From positions 1 through 40,993 of the forward strand of contig JAIYDD010000119.1 of assembly GCA_027487675.1 (NCBI GenBank): DNA of 40,993 bases, given 5' to 3'. Below the pieces are notes generated by a model. The model had not been told where the DNA came from. It saw nothing but the letters and a program-made list of their open reading frames with translations, and did not search any database. Position numbers and translations under genes: made by a program. This document shows, piece after piece, positions 33,205-40,993 of the stretch; the first letter of the stretch is position 1, and every line of letters starts with the position of its first letter. This DNA is from Acetobacteraceae bacterium (GTDB taxonomy: Bacteria > Pseudomonadota > Alphaproteobacteria > Acetobacterales > Acetobacteraceae).

Positions 33205-36005
33205 AGTATCGCCTCGTCGCCACGAGCAACAGCTTTGTGTTGCTGCGGCGCAGCAACTTTCTGTGCCAGGGTTTTCAACCGGTAGAGGGCATCCAGCGCC
33301 TCGCGGGGTGACATCGCGTCAATGTCCAGGCCCTCCAGCGCCGCCGCCAGCGTCGCCTCGGCCGGGGCGGGCGGGGCGGCCGGTGCCGCGAAAAGCGGCA
33401 ACTCCTCGGCCAGCGCATCGCGCCCGCCGGTTCGCGCCCGGGCTTCCAGCGCGGCCAGCACTTGCGCGGCGCGGGCCAGCACCGGCTTCGGCACGCCCGC
33501 CAGGCGCGCGACATGCACGCCCCAGCTCTTCTCCGCCGCGCCCTCGCCGACCAGGTGCTGGAACACCACCTCGCCGCGCCATTCGCGCACCCGCATCGAG
33601 GCCAGCCGCAGCTCCGGCAGCCGGCCGGCCAGCGCGGTCAGCTCGTGGAAATGGGTGGCGAAGATGGCGCGGCAGCGGATGCGGTCGTGCAGCGCCTCCA
33701 GCACCGCCCAGGCGATCGCCAGCCCATCCCAGGTCGCGGTGCCGCGCCCGACCTCGTCCAGCACCACCAGCGAGCGTGGCGTGGCCTGGTTCAGGATCGC
33801 CGCCGTCTCCGCCATCTCGACCATGAAGGTCGATCGCCCGCCGGCGATGTCGTCGCCGCCCCCCACGCGCGAGAACAGCCGGTCCACCAGCCCGATCCGC
33901 GCCGCGGCCGCCGGCACGAACAGCCCGGCCTGGGCCAGCACCACGAACAGCGCGTTCTGCCGCAGGAAGGTGGACTTGCCTGCCATGTTCGGCCCCGTCA
34001 GCAGACACAGCCGCCGCCCGGGCGACAGGTCCGCATCGTTCGGCACGAAGGCCGGGCCGCGCGCGCGGCGCAGCGCGGCCTCCACCACCGGGTGGCGGCC
34101 GGCCTCGATGCGGAAATCGGGCCGGTCGGCCATCTCCGGCCGGCACCAGCCCTCGGTGGCGGCCAGCTCGGCGGCGGCGGCCTGCACGTCGAGTTCCGCC
34201 AGCGCCTGCGCGGCCTCCGACAGCGCCGGGCCGGCCTGCAGCAGCAGCTTGCGCAGGTGCCGCAGGCAGGCGCGCTCGCGCTCCGCCGCGCGGTCGCCGG
34301 CCTCGGCGACGCGGCGGTCGAGCTCCGCCAGGGCGGCACAGGTGAAGCGGACGGCATTCGCCATGGTCTGGCGATGGATGGGGGCGTGGTCCTTGCCGAT
34401 CCCTTTCGGCGGGTCGCGCAGCAGCTTCTCCGCCGGCGCCGCCGGCAGCTCCGCCAGGAAGCCGAATTGCTGGTGGTGGCGGATCTTGAGGCTCGCCACG
34501 CCCCAGGCCTGGGCGAGGTCCATCTGCAGCGCCGCGATCTGCTCCCGCGCCCCGTCGCGCAGGCGGCGCAGCGCGTCCAGCTCCCCGTCGAAGCCGGGCG
34601 CGATGGCGCCGCCATCTTCGAAGCGGGCGGGCAGGCGATCCGGCAGGGCGCGGGCGAGTTCCGCGGGCAGGGCCGGGTCCAGCCGCAGCGCGGCGGTGGC
34701 TTCCGCCAGCAGGGCCGGCGGCGGCAGCGGCGTGGCGGACACCGCCTCCGCCAGGCGCTGTGCCGCCTCCATCCCCAGGCGCAGCGCCGCCAGGTCGCGC
34801 GGCATGTGCCGGTCGAGCGCGAGGCGCGCCAGCGCGCGGGCGATGTCGGGCGCGCCCTTCAGCGCGGCCCGGATCGTGGCGCGCAGCGTCTCGGCACCGG
34901 CCAGGAACCCCACGGCGTCGTGGCGCGCGGCGATCGGCGCGGCCTCGGCCAGCGGGCAGGCCAGCCGCGCCGCCAGCTCCCGCGCCCCGGCCGCCGTCAG
35001 CGTGCGGTCCACGGCGGCGAGCAGGGTGGCCTCCGACCCGCCGCGCTGGTCCCGCAGGATCTCCAGGCTGCGCCGCGTCGCTGCATCCAGCGCCAGCACG
35101 CCGGACGCGCCCGATTGCGGCCGCGGCGGATCGAGCCGCGGCAGCGCGCCGGCCTGAGTCTCCCGCACATAGGCGATGGCCAGCGCGGCGGCGGCGAGCT
35201 CCGGCGTTTCGAAGCGCCCGAAGCCGTCGAGGGTCGCGACGGCGAAGGCGTCCCGCAGTTCCCGCGCCGGGTCGCGCGGGGCGGCGCGGTGGGCGATGCG
35301 GCCGGCCAGGCGCTGGGCGAGTTCCGGCGCCTCGGCGAGCGCGGGCGGCGCGACCGCCTCCACCGGCTCGATCCGCGCCAGGAGCGCGCCGAGGTCCGCG
35401 CGCGGCAGCGCCGCGGTCATGAAGCCGCCGGTCGAGACATCGAGCCAGGCGGCGCCGAGACCCTCCTCGCCCTCGGCCAGCGCCAGCAGCCAGGCCGGGC
35501 GCGTGGCGTCGAGCAGCCCGTCCTCGGTGACGGTCGCGGGGGTGACGACGCGGACCACCTCGCGCCGGATGGTGGGGGCGCGGCGGCGCTTCGCCTCCTC
35601 CGGCGTTTCCATCTGGTCGCAGATCGCCACGCGCCGGCCGGCGCGGATCGCCTTGGCGAGATAGGCATCGAGCGCATGCGCCGGCACCCCGGCCATCGGC
35701 ACGGGCTGGCCGCGATGCTCGCCGCGGTGGCTGACGGCGATGTCGAGCAGCGCGGCGGCCTCCTCGGCATCGGCGAAGAACAGTTCGAAGAAGTCGCCCA
35801 TGCGGAAGAAGACGAGCGTGTCGGGATGCGCGGCCTTCGCGGCGAACCACTGCGCCATCGCGGGGGTCGCGCCTTCGGCGGGCGGGATGCGGCTGCCTTC
35901 GGCGGGCGGGATGCGGCCGCCTTCGGCGGGCGGGACGCCGCCGGCCCCGCCCGGCAGGGCGCCGGCGCGCGGCATCCCCACGGGCTGGGCGGGAAGGCGG
36001 TCCAT
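33201..36005 (-). CDS. mutS: DNA mismatch repair protein MutS
   Basis: 934 residues from the ATG at 36,005. The mismatch-recognition domain begins around residue 49 (MAQWFAAKAAHPDTLVFFRM, then GDFFELFF with the mispair-wedging Phe-x-Glu near 66-68). The connector, core and clamp follow. The ATPase has Walker A GPNMAGKST (about 670), SRVGGGDDIAGGRSTFMVEM, Walker B LVVLDEVGRGT (about 745) and the ATHFHEL switch. The C-terminus carries the helix-turn-helix dimer region. MutS binds mismatches and starts repair with MutL. The first roughly 45 residues are an unusual extension containing three copies of an eight-residue repeat around IPPAEG. The true start could instead be the internal ATG at residue 49, because family members usually begin close to that point. 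The stop overlaps the glnD start. Confidence 0.96.
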   Translation of the reverse strand: MDRLPAQPVGMPRAGALPGGAGGVPPAEGGRIPPAEGSRIPPAEGATPAMAQWFAAKAAHPDTLVFFRMGDFFELFFADAEEAAALLDIAVSHRGEHRGQPVPMAGVPAHALDAYLAKAIRAGRRVAICDQMETPEEAKRRRAPTIRREVVRVVTPATVTEDGLLDATRPAWLLALAEGEEGLGAAWLDVSTGGFMTAALPRADLGALLARIEPVEAVAPPALAEAPELAQRLAGRIAHRAAPRDPARELRDAFAVATLDGFGRFETPELAAAALAIAYVRETQAGALPRLDPPRPQSGASGVLALDAATRRSLEILRDQRGGSEATLLAAVDRTLTAAGARELAARLACPLAEAAPIAARHDAVGFLAGAETLRATIRAALKGAPDIARALARLALDRHMPRDLAALRLGMEAAQRLAEAVSATPLPPPALLAEATAALRLDPALPAELARALPDRLPARFEDGGAIAPGFDGELDALRRLRDGAREQIAALQMDLAQAWGVASLKIRHHQQFGFLAELPAAPAEKLLRDPPKGIGKDHAPIHRQTMANAVRFTCAALAELDRRVAEAGDRAAERERACLRHLRKLLLQAGPALSEAAQALAELDVQAAAAELAATEGWCRPEMADRPDFRIEAGRHPVVEAALRRARGPAFVPNDADLSPGRRLCLLTGPNMAGKSTFLRQNALFVVLAQAGLFVPAAAARIGLVDRLFSRVGGGDDIAGGRSTFMVEMAETAAILNQATPRSLVVLDEVGRGTATWDGLAIAWAVLEALHDRIRCRAIFATHFHELTALAGRLPELRLASMRVREWRGEVVFQHLVGEGAAEKSWGVHVARLAGVPKPVLARAAQVLAALEARARTGGRDALAEELPLFAAPAAPPAPAEATLAAALEGLDIDAMSPREALDALYRLKTLAQKVAAPQQHKAVARGDEAIL
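35871..35940 (-). repeat. 24-bp tandem repeat (2.9 copies) in the 5' end of mutS
   Basis: Units at 35,871-35,894, 35,895-35,918 and 35,919-35,940. The first two differ at one base (the last), and the third diverges at its end. Each full copy encodes eight residues of the type (G/S)RIPPAEG, so copy-number change would keep the reading frame. Confidence 0.85.
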
Positions 36006-36053
36006 CCCCCTCTTCCTAGGGCGGGTGCCGCGCGCTGTCGAATGCGCAGGCGC

Positions 36054-36081
36054 TTGATGCAAGGGCCAACCGGCGCATAGC
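36054..36081 (+). promoter_or_regulatory. Possible promoter for the solute-binding protein gene
   Basis: TTGATG (36,054-36,059), a 16-bp spacer and CATAGC (36,076-36,081) lie about 55 bp before the ATG at 36,136, in the 130-bp divergent gap with mutS. Match to the sigma-70 consensus is moderate only. Confidence 0.3.
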
Positions 36082-36135
36082 CTGACGGCCAGGCGGACGA
36101 TGCGATCCGCCCGAAGGTTCGAGGACGCCCGGAAG

Positions 36136-37728
36136 ATGAGCCTGCACCGCCGCCACCTGCTGGCCGCCGGCGCCGCCGCCCTGGCCGCCGCCGGCCCCGC
36201 CCGGCCCGCCGTGGCCCAGAACACCCGCGCGGCCACGCTGCGCATGGTGCCGCAGGCCAATCTCAGCGTGCTCGACCCGGTCTTCACCACCGCGACCGTC
36301 ACCGGCAACCACGGCTTCTGCGTCTTCGACACGCTCTACGGCGTGGATGCCGAATTCCGTCCGCGCCCGCAGATGGCCGAGGGCCACGAGGTCTCGGCCG
36401 ATGGCCTCACCTGGCGGATCCGCCTGCGCGAAGGCCTGCGCTTCCACGACAACACGCCGGTGCGCGCCGCGGACTGCATCGCATCCCTCCGCCGCTGGTG
36501 CGCGCGGGAACCCTTCGGGCAGCTGCTGGCGCGTGCGGTGGCCGAATGGCAGGCGGCGGATGACCGCACGCTGCTGATCCGCCTGCACCGCCCCTTCCCG
36601 CTCCTGCTGGACGCGCTGGCCAAGCCCGACGCCTCCGTCCCCTTCATCATGCCGGAGCGGCTGGCGCAGACCGACCCGAGCCGCGGCGTGACGGAGATGG
36701 TGGGCTCCGGCCCCTATCGCTTCGTCGCCGCCGAGTTCAATTCCGGCAGCCGCGTGGTCTATGAAAGGTTCGACGGCTACGTGCCGCGCCAGGAACCGCC
36801 GGCCTGGACCTCCGGCGGCAAGGTCGCGCATTTCCGCCGGATCGAGTGGCACATCCTGCCCGACCCCGCGACCGCCGCCGCCGCGCTGCAGGCCGGCGAG
36901 GTGGATTGGTGGGAACGCCCCCACCCGGACCTGCAGCCGCTGCTGGCGCGGTCGCGCGACATCCGGCGCGAGGTCTCAGACCCCACCGGCCGCATGGCGG
37001 TGCTGCGGATGAACAACCTCCAGCCGCCCTTCGACGACGTGCGCATCCGCCGCGCCGTCCGGCTTTCGGTGGCGCAGGAGGACTACATGCGCGCCTCCCG
37101 CGGCGACGACCGCTCGGACTGGGCCGTGGGCCGCAGCCTCTGGCCGCGCCACACGCCCTATTTCGAGGACCTGGGCGAGGCGATGATGCCCGGCGACCTG
37201 GACCGCGCCCGCGCCGCGCTGCGCGAAGCCGGCTATGCCGGCCAGCGCGTGGTCGTGATCAACCCGACCGACTTCCCGGACATCGGCCCGCTCGGCCATG
37301 TCACCGCCGACCGCCTCAAGCGCATCGGCATGAACGTGGAGCTGGCGGAAAGCGACTGGGGCACGGTGGTGCAGCGCCGCGCCAACCGCGAGCCGGTGGA
37401 GCGCGGCGGCTGGTCCATCCTGCACACCACCGGCGGCGCCACCGCCTGGGCCAACCCCGCCACCTCCTTCCTGGTGCGCGGCCAGGGCGCGCAGGGCTGG
37501 TTCGGCTGGTGGGGCAGCAGCCGCGCCGAGGAGCTGGCCGAGGCCTGGCTCAACGCGCCCGACGAGGGCCGCCAGCGCGCGCTGGCCAGCGAGCTCGGCC
37601 GGCTGGCGCTGGACGAGGCGGCCTTCGTCCCGCTCGGGCAATTCGTCATCCGCACCGCCTTCCGCCGCGACATCACCGGCATCCTGGCCGGCAGCTCGCC
37701 CTATCCATGGAATGTCAGGCGCAGCTGA
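36136..37728 (+). CDS. ABC transporter substrate-binding protein, family 5 (peptide/opine/nickel type)
   Basis: 530 residues from the ATG at 36,136, with GGAAG immediately upstream; the in-frame ATG at 36,100 only lengthens the leader. The signal peptide has a twin-arginine-like start (MSLHRRHLLAAGAAALAAAG, cleavage near AVAQ). The family-5 fold shows FDTLYGVDAEFRPRPQMAEG, WRIRLREGLRFHDNTPV (the classic conserved motif), EMVGSGPYRFV, NNLQPPFDDVRIRRAV and VVVINPTDFPDIG. Such proteins capture peptides or other small solutes in the periplasm for a Dpp/Opp-type permease. No permease or ATPase genes are adjacent, so this is an orphan receptor; its ligand cannot be named. Confidence 0.92.
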   Translation: MSLHRRHLLAAGAAALAAAGPARPAVAQNTRAATLRMVPQANLSVLDPVFTTATVTGNHGFCVFDTLYGVDAEFRPRPQMAEGHEVSADGLTWRIRLREGLRFHDNTPVRAADCIASLRRWCAREPFGQLLARAVAEWQAADDRTLLIRLHRPFPLLLDALAKPDASVPFIMPERLAQTDPSRGVTEMVGSGPYRFVAAEFNSGSRVVYERFDGYVPRQEPPAWTSGGKVAHFRRIEWHILPDPATAAAALQAGEVDWWERPHPDLQPLLARSRDIRREVSDPTGRMAVLRMNNLQPPFDDVRIRRAVRLSVAQEDYMRASRGDDRSDWAVGRSLWPRHTPYFEDLGEAMMPGDLDRARAALREAGYAGQRVVVINPTDFPDIGPLGHVTADRLKRIGMNVELAESDWGTVVQRRANREPVERGGWSILHTTGGATAWANPATSFLVRGQGAQGWFGWWGSSRAEELAEAWLNAPDEGRQRALASELGRLALDEAAFVPLGQFVIRTAFRRDITGILAGSSPYPWNVRRS

Positions 37729-37736
37729 CACGTCTC

Positions 37737-37759
37737 GCGGCGGGCCTGACGCGCGCCGC
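37737..37759 (+). terminator. Weak stem-loop after the solute-binding protein gene
   Basis: GCGGCG and CGCCGC form a 6-bp stem around an 11-base loop, 8 bp after the stop codon. There is no T-tract. Confidence 0.28.
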
Positions 37760-37844
37760 TCTCGCAGCCGCAAAACCCCCCGCTTCCCCCCTCGGCCCTC
37801 GCGCCGCATAAGGGGCGGGACGATCGGGGAGGTTTCTGGCCATC

Positions 37845-40154
37845 ATGGACGACGCGCGCAAGACGACCGCCGAGGCGATGGGCGACACCCGCACCGCCCG
37901 CATCACCGCCGAGGAGGCGCTGGCGCTGCACTCCGAAGGCCGCCCCGGCAAGCTCGAGATCCGGCTGACCAAGCCGCTGACCACGGCCCGCGACCTTTCG
38001 CTCGCGTATTCCCCCGGCGTCGCCGAGCCCTGCCTGCACATCCACCGCGACCCGTCGCTGGCCTATGACTACACCTCGAAGGGCAATTTCGTCGCGGTGA
38101 TCAGCAACGGCACCGCCGTGCTGGGCCTGGGCAATCTCGGCGCACTCGCCTCCAAGCCGGTGATGGAAGGCAAGGCGGCGCTGTTCAAGCGCTTCGCGGA
38201 CGTCGATTCCATCGACCTCTGCGTCGGCACGGAAGACGTGGACGAATTCGTCAACGCGGTGCGCTTCCTCGGCCCCAGCTTCGGCGGCATCAACCTCGAG
38301 GACATCAAGGCGCCGGAATGCTTCGTCATCGAGCAGCGCCTGCGCGAGCTGATGGACATCCCGGTCTTCCATGACGACCAGCACGGCACCGCGATCGTCG
38401 CCGCCGCGGGCCTGATCAATGCCTGCCACCTGACCGGGCGCGACCTGCGCGAGGTGAAGCTGGTGATCAACGGCGCCGGCGCCGCGGCGGTGGCCTGCGC
38501 GGAACTCGTGAAGGCCATGGGCCTGCGCCCGCAGAACGTGATCCTGGCCGACACCAAGGGCGTGATCTGGCGCGGCCGCACCACGGGCATGAACCAGTGG
38601 AAGTCGGCGCATGCGGTGGAGACCACGGCGCGGACGCTGGCCGAGGCGCTGGACGGCGCCGACTGCTTCATGGGCCTGTCGGTCAAGGGCGCGGTGACGC
38701 AGGAGATGGTGCGCGCCATGGCGCCGAGCCCGGTGATCTTCGCCATGGCCAACCCCGACCCCGAGATCACGCCGGACGAGGCACGCGCCGCCCGCCCCGA
38801 CTGCATCATCGCCACCGGCCGGTCGGACTACCCGAACCAGGTCAACAACGTGCTCGGCTTCCCCTTCATCTTCCGCGGCGCCCTCGACGTGCGGGCCAGC
38901 ACCATCAACGACCAGATGAAGGTGGCCGCCGCCGAGGCGCTGGCCATGCTGGCGCGGGAGGACGTGCCGGAGGAGGTGGCCGGCGCCGGCGCCGGCAAGT
39001 CGCTGCGCTTCGGGCCCGAGTACATCATCCCCAACGCCTTCGACCCGCGCCTGATCAGCCGCATCCCCCCCGCGGTGGCCAAGGCGGCGATGGACAGCGG
39101 CGTGGCGCGCCGGCCGATCACCGACCTCGGCCGCTATGCGCGCGAGCTGACCAACCGCCTGGACGCCACCGCCGGCGCGATGGAAGCCATCGCCGAGCGC
39201 GTGCAGGCCAGCCCCCGCCGCGTGGTCTTCGCCGAGGGCGAGGAGGAGAAGGTCATCCGCGCCGCCATCGCCTTCCGCCAGGCGGGCTACGGCACGCCCG
39301 TCCTGGTGGGGCGGGAGGACCGGGTGCACGCCACCGTCGCCTCGCTCGGCATCCCGCTGCCGCACGGGATCGAGATCCTCAACGCGCGGCTGTCGGACCG
39401 CAACCGCGCCTATGCCGAATGGCTCTACGCACGCAAGCAGCGGGAAGGCTTCCTGCTGCGCGACTGCATCCGCCTGGTGAACCAGGACCGCAACGTCTTC
39501 GGCGCCTGCATGGTGGCGATGGGCGATGCGGATGCGATGGTCACCGGCGTGACGCGCAGCTTCGCCGCCGCGCTGGAAGGCGTGCGGCTGGCCATCGACC
39601 CGGAGCCCGACGCCGTGCTGTTCGGCCTGACCATCATGCTGGCGCGGCGTTCGGGCACCGTGCTGGTCGCCGACACCGCGATCCACGAACGCCCTGATGC
39701 CGCGACGCTGGCCGAGATCGCGATCCGCGCCGCCGCCGCCGCGCGGCGCCTCGGCCAGGAACCGCGCGTCGCCTTCCTGTCCTTCTCCACCTTCGGCGAC
39801 CCGAAGGGCAGCATCCCCGGCAGCATCCGCGATGCGGTGAAGCTGCTCGACCAGCGCGGCGTCGACTTCGAATACGACGGCGAGATGGCCGCCGATGTCG
39901 CGCTGGATCCGGCGCTGCGCGCGCAGCTCTATCGCTTCTGCCGCATCACCGGCCCGGCGAACGTGCTGGTGATGCCGGGGCTGCATACCGCGCATATCCT
40001 GACCAAGGCGGTGCCGCGGCTCACCAGCGCGCAGACCATCGGGCCGCTGCTGATCGGCCTCTCCGCGCCGGTGCAGATCGTGGGGATGGAGGCGGGGGTG
40101 AACCAGATCCTGGACATCGCCTGCCTGGCCGCGCACGCCGCCATCCCGAAGTGA
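37845..40154 (+). CDS. maeB: NADP-type malic enzyme with C-terminal phosphotransacetylase-like domain
   Basis: 769 residues, the usual length of the MaeB fusion. The N-terminal malic enzyme part (about 1-430) has LAYSPGVAEPCLHI with the catalytic Tyr, VTEDVDEF-like acidic loop GTEDVDEFVNAVRF, the metal/substrate motif FHDDQHGTAIV and the dinucleotide fold VINGAGAAAVACAEL. IFAMANPDPEITPDEA follows. The C-terminal part (about 440-765), starting VVFAEGEEEKVIRAAIAF, is phosphotransacetylase-like and in studied homologues mainly serves oligomerisation and acetyl-CoA-responsive regulation. It converts malate to pyruvate, supplying NADPH. GGGGAGG lies 12 bp before the ATG. The stop overlaps the next gene's GTG. 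Confidence 0.95.
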   Translation: MDDARKTTAEAMGDTRTARITAEEALALHSEGRPGKLEIRLTKPLTTARDLSLAYSPGVAEPCLHIHRDPSLAYDYTSKGNFVAVISNGTAVLGLGNLGALASKPVMEGKAALFKRFADVDSIDLCVGTEDVDEFVNAVRFLGPSFGGINLEDIKAPECFVIEQRLRELMDIPVFHDDQHGTAIVAAAGLINACHLTGRDLREVKLVINGAGAAAVACAELVKAMGLRPQNVILADTKGVIWRGRTTGMNQWKSAHAVETTARTLAEALDGADCFMGLSVKGAVTQEMVRAMAPSPVIFAMANPDPEITPDEARAARPDCIIATGRSDYPNQVNNVLGFPFIFRGALDVRASTINDQMKVAAAEALAMLAREDVPEEVAGAGAGKSLRFGPEYIIPNAFDPRLISRIPPAVAKAAMDSGVARRPITDLGRYARELTNRLDATAGAMEAIAERVQASPRRVVFAEGEEEKVIRAAIAFRQAGYGTPVLVGREDRVHATVASLGIPLPHGIEILNARLSDRNRAYAEWLYARKQREGFLLRDCIRLVNQDRNVFGACMVAMGDADAMVTGVTRSFAAALEGVRLAIDPEPDAVLFGLTIMLARRSGTVLVADTAIHERPDAATLAEIAIRAAAAARRLGQEPRVAFLSFSTFGDPKGSIPGSIRDAVKLLDQRGVDFEYDGEMAADVALDPALRAQLYRFCRITGPANVLVMPGLHTAHILTKAVPRLTSAQTIGPLLIGLSAPVQIVGMEAGVNQILDIACLAAHAAIPK

Positions 40155-40588
40155 GCGGCGGCCCGCCCGTCTTCACCATCGGCTACGAGGCCGCGACCCC
40201 GCCGCGCCTGACGGAGGCGCTGCGCGGCGCGGGCGTGGCGCTGCTGGTGGATGTGCGCGCGCTGGCCAACAGCCGCCGCCCGGGCTTCGCGAAGCGCGCG
40301 TTGTCGGCGGCGCTGGCCGAGGCCGGCATCGGCTACCTGCACCTGCCGGCGCTGGGCACGCCAGCGGCGGGGCGCCAGGCGGTGCGCGAAGGTCGCCCCC
40401 AGGAGATGCGGCGTATCTTCGCGGCCCATCTGGCGGGGACGGAGCCGCAGGCGGCGCTGGCCGGCCTGCGCGACCGCGCGCGCGGCGGCGGGGTCTGCCT
40501 GCTGTGCCTGGAAGCCGACCCGGCGCAATGCCACCGCACCCTGGTGGCGGAGGCGCTGGGCCTGGAGGTGCGGCACCTGGCGCCCTGA
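40151..40588 (+). CDS. DUF488 domain protein
   Basis: 145 residues. Family landmarks are the FTIGYE start, LLVDVRALANSRRPGFAK, YLHLPALGTP and the cysteine-containing CLLCLEADPAQCHRTLVA near the C-terminus. Biochemical function is not established for the family. The GTG at 40,151 overlaps the maeB stop (GTGA), indicating cotranscription and coupling. Confidence 0.88.
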   Translation: MSGGPPVFTIGYEAATPPRLTEALRGAGVALLVDVRALANSRRPGFAKRALSAALAEAGIGYLHLPALGTPAAGRQAVREGRPQEMRRIFAAHLAGTEPQAALAGLRDRARGGGVCLLCLEADPAQCHRTLVAEALGLEVRHLAP

Positions 40589-40589
40589 A

Positions 40590-40622
40590 GACGTCCGCGG
40601 CGCGCTGCCGGCGCGGGACGTC
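40590..40622 (+). terminator. Stem-loop terminator after the maeB-DUF488 pair
   Basis: GACGTCC (40,590-40,596) and GGACGTC (40,616-40,622) form a perfect 7-bp outer stem, with a GC-rich interior that can pair further. It begins 2 bp after the DUF488 stop. There is no T-run. Confidence 0.5.
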
Positions 40623-40662
40623 GAACCGGGCAGGCGCCGGCGCGCCTTCGCCGACAGGATTT

Positions 40663-40764
40663 TCATCGCCCCCGCATGTAGGCGCGCTCCGGCCGGTAGG
40701 TCAGCCGCCGGTGCAGCTTCCCGAGCCGCAGGTTCAGCCAGGCGAGCAGTCCAGGCACGGTCAT
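40663..40764 (-). CDS. Possible 33-residue basic small protein
   Basis: ATG at 40,764 to TGA at 40,663. The translation begins MTVPGLLAWLNLRLGKLHRR and ends RAYMRGR: an amphipathic-looking, arginine-rich peptide with a hydrophobic N-terminus. No strong ribosome binding site is visible. It lies in the roughly 400-bp stretch after the DUF488 gene, which otherwise holds only a stem-loop and the terminal repeat. It may be chance. Confidence 0.25.
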   Translation of the reverse strand: MTVPGLLAWLNLRLGKLHRRLTYRPERAYMRGR

Positions 40765-40910
40765 GGGTCGTCATCCATCGCCGTTGCGGAGGGCCGTCAT
40801 GGCCGGGCGGCGGGATTCGCCAGCCCACATTCCCATCCTGCGCAGCAATGGTTGACGAAGCCTTGGCGCGACGGTGGCCATGGCAAGGCATGCGTCGCGT
40901 TGCGTCGCCG

Positions 40911-40993
40911 CCCGCGGCGCGGCCGGCTGGTGTCCGCCCGCGGCGCGGCCGGCTGGTGTCCGCCCGCGGCGCGGCCGGCTGGTGTCCGCCCGC
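40911..40993. repeat. 26-bp tandem repeat running off the window end
   Basis: Three identical copies (40,911-40,936, 40,937-40,962, 40,963-40,988) plus the first five bases of a fourth. Each unit runs from CCCGCGGCGCGG to GGTGTCCG. A 26-bp period is not a multiple of three, so the array is unlikely to be coding; its full length is unknown. Confidence 0.9.

Noticed and set aside
36006-36332. N-terminal extension of the MutS frame upstream of 36,005
   Set aside because: Cys/Arg-rich and non-homologous, and it overlaps the start of the solute-binding protein gene on the other strand.
1-40993. CRISPR arrays, rRNA genes, insertion sequences, prophage genes
   Set aside because: No regularly spaced direct repeats with unique spacers, no rRNA sequence, and no transposase or integrase motif in any frame. 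The two tandem arrays have no spacers.

Overview
The window looks like a chromosomal segment of a very GC-rich alphaproteobacterium, most likely an Acetobacteraceae member of the Roseomonas type. This is inferred from the extreme G+C at third codon positions, the overlapping mutS-glnD pair and the protein styles. It was not established by any search. Almost all of it is coding. Base composition is uniform apart from one short AT-richer island near 25,280-25,350.

Layout: (a) 1-4,932 is the end of a type II secretion (T2SS) gene set: the tail of gspM, a gspC/gspN-like gene, the secretin gspD and the minor pseudopilin gspK, closed by the prepilin peptidase gspO on the opposite strand. (b) 5,064-25,164 is a 20-kb surface-protein locus. 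A giant (about 3,900-residue) filamentous-haemagglutinin-type exoprotein gene (tpsA) on the + strand faces a seven-gene - strand operon. That operon encodes, in order, the FhaC/ShlB-type transporter (TpsB), an ExbB-like protein carrying an N-terminal DUF2341 plus LamG-like extension, ExbD, a TonB-like protein, a Porin_5-type porin, a periplasmic coiled-coil protein and a parvulin-type prolyl isomerase. (c) 25,663-29,720 holds a small disordered protein, the heat-shock repressor hrcA, a small secreted protein, a serralysin-like RTX metalloprotease and a tRNA-Gln(TTG). (d) 29,721-30,405 has no recognisable gene. (e) 30,406-40,588 holds housekeeping and metabolic genes: glnD overlapped by mutS (- strand), then a family-5 solute-binding protein, a malic enzyme/phosphotransacetylase fusion and a DUF488 protein (+ strand). 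(f) The window ends inside a 26-bp tandem repeat.

The most interesting part is region (b). Two-partner secretion is normally described as a two-component, energy-source-free outer-membrane pathway. Here the transporter gene lies 5 bp from an ExbB gene, in one tightly packed operon with ExbD, TonB, a porin and two probable periplasmic assistants, and the cargo gene is next door. The simplest reading is a proton-motive-force-linked two-partner secretion or surface-display machine. The grouping and tight spacing are seen directly; the functional coupling is inference. A dyad flanked by two identical octamers in the AT-rich island upstream of tpsB, with a weaker look-alike upstream of tpsA, suggests the two transcripts could share a regulator.
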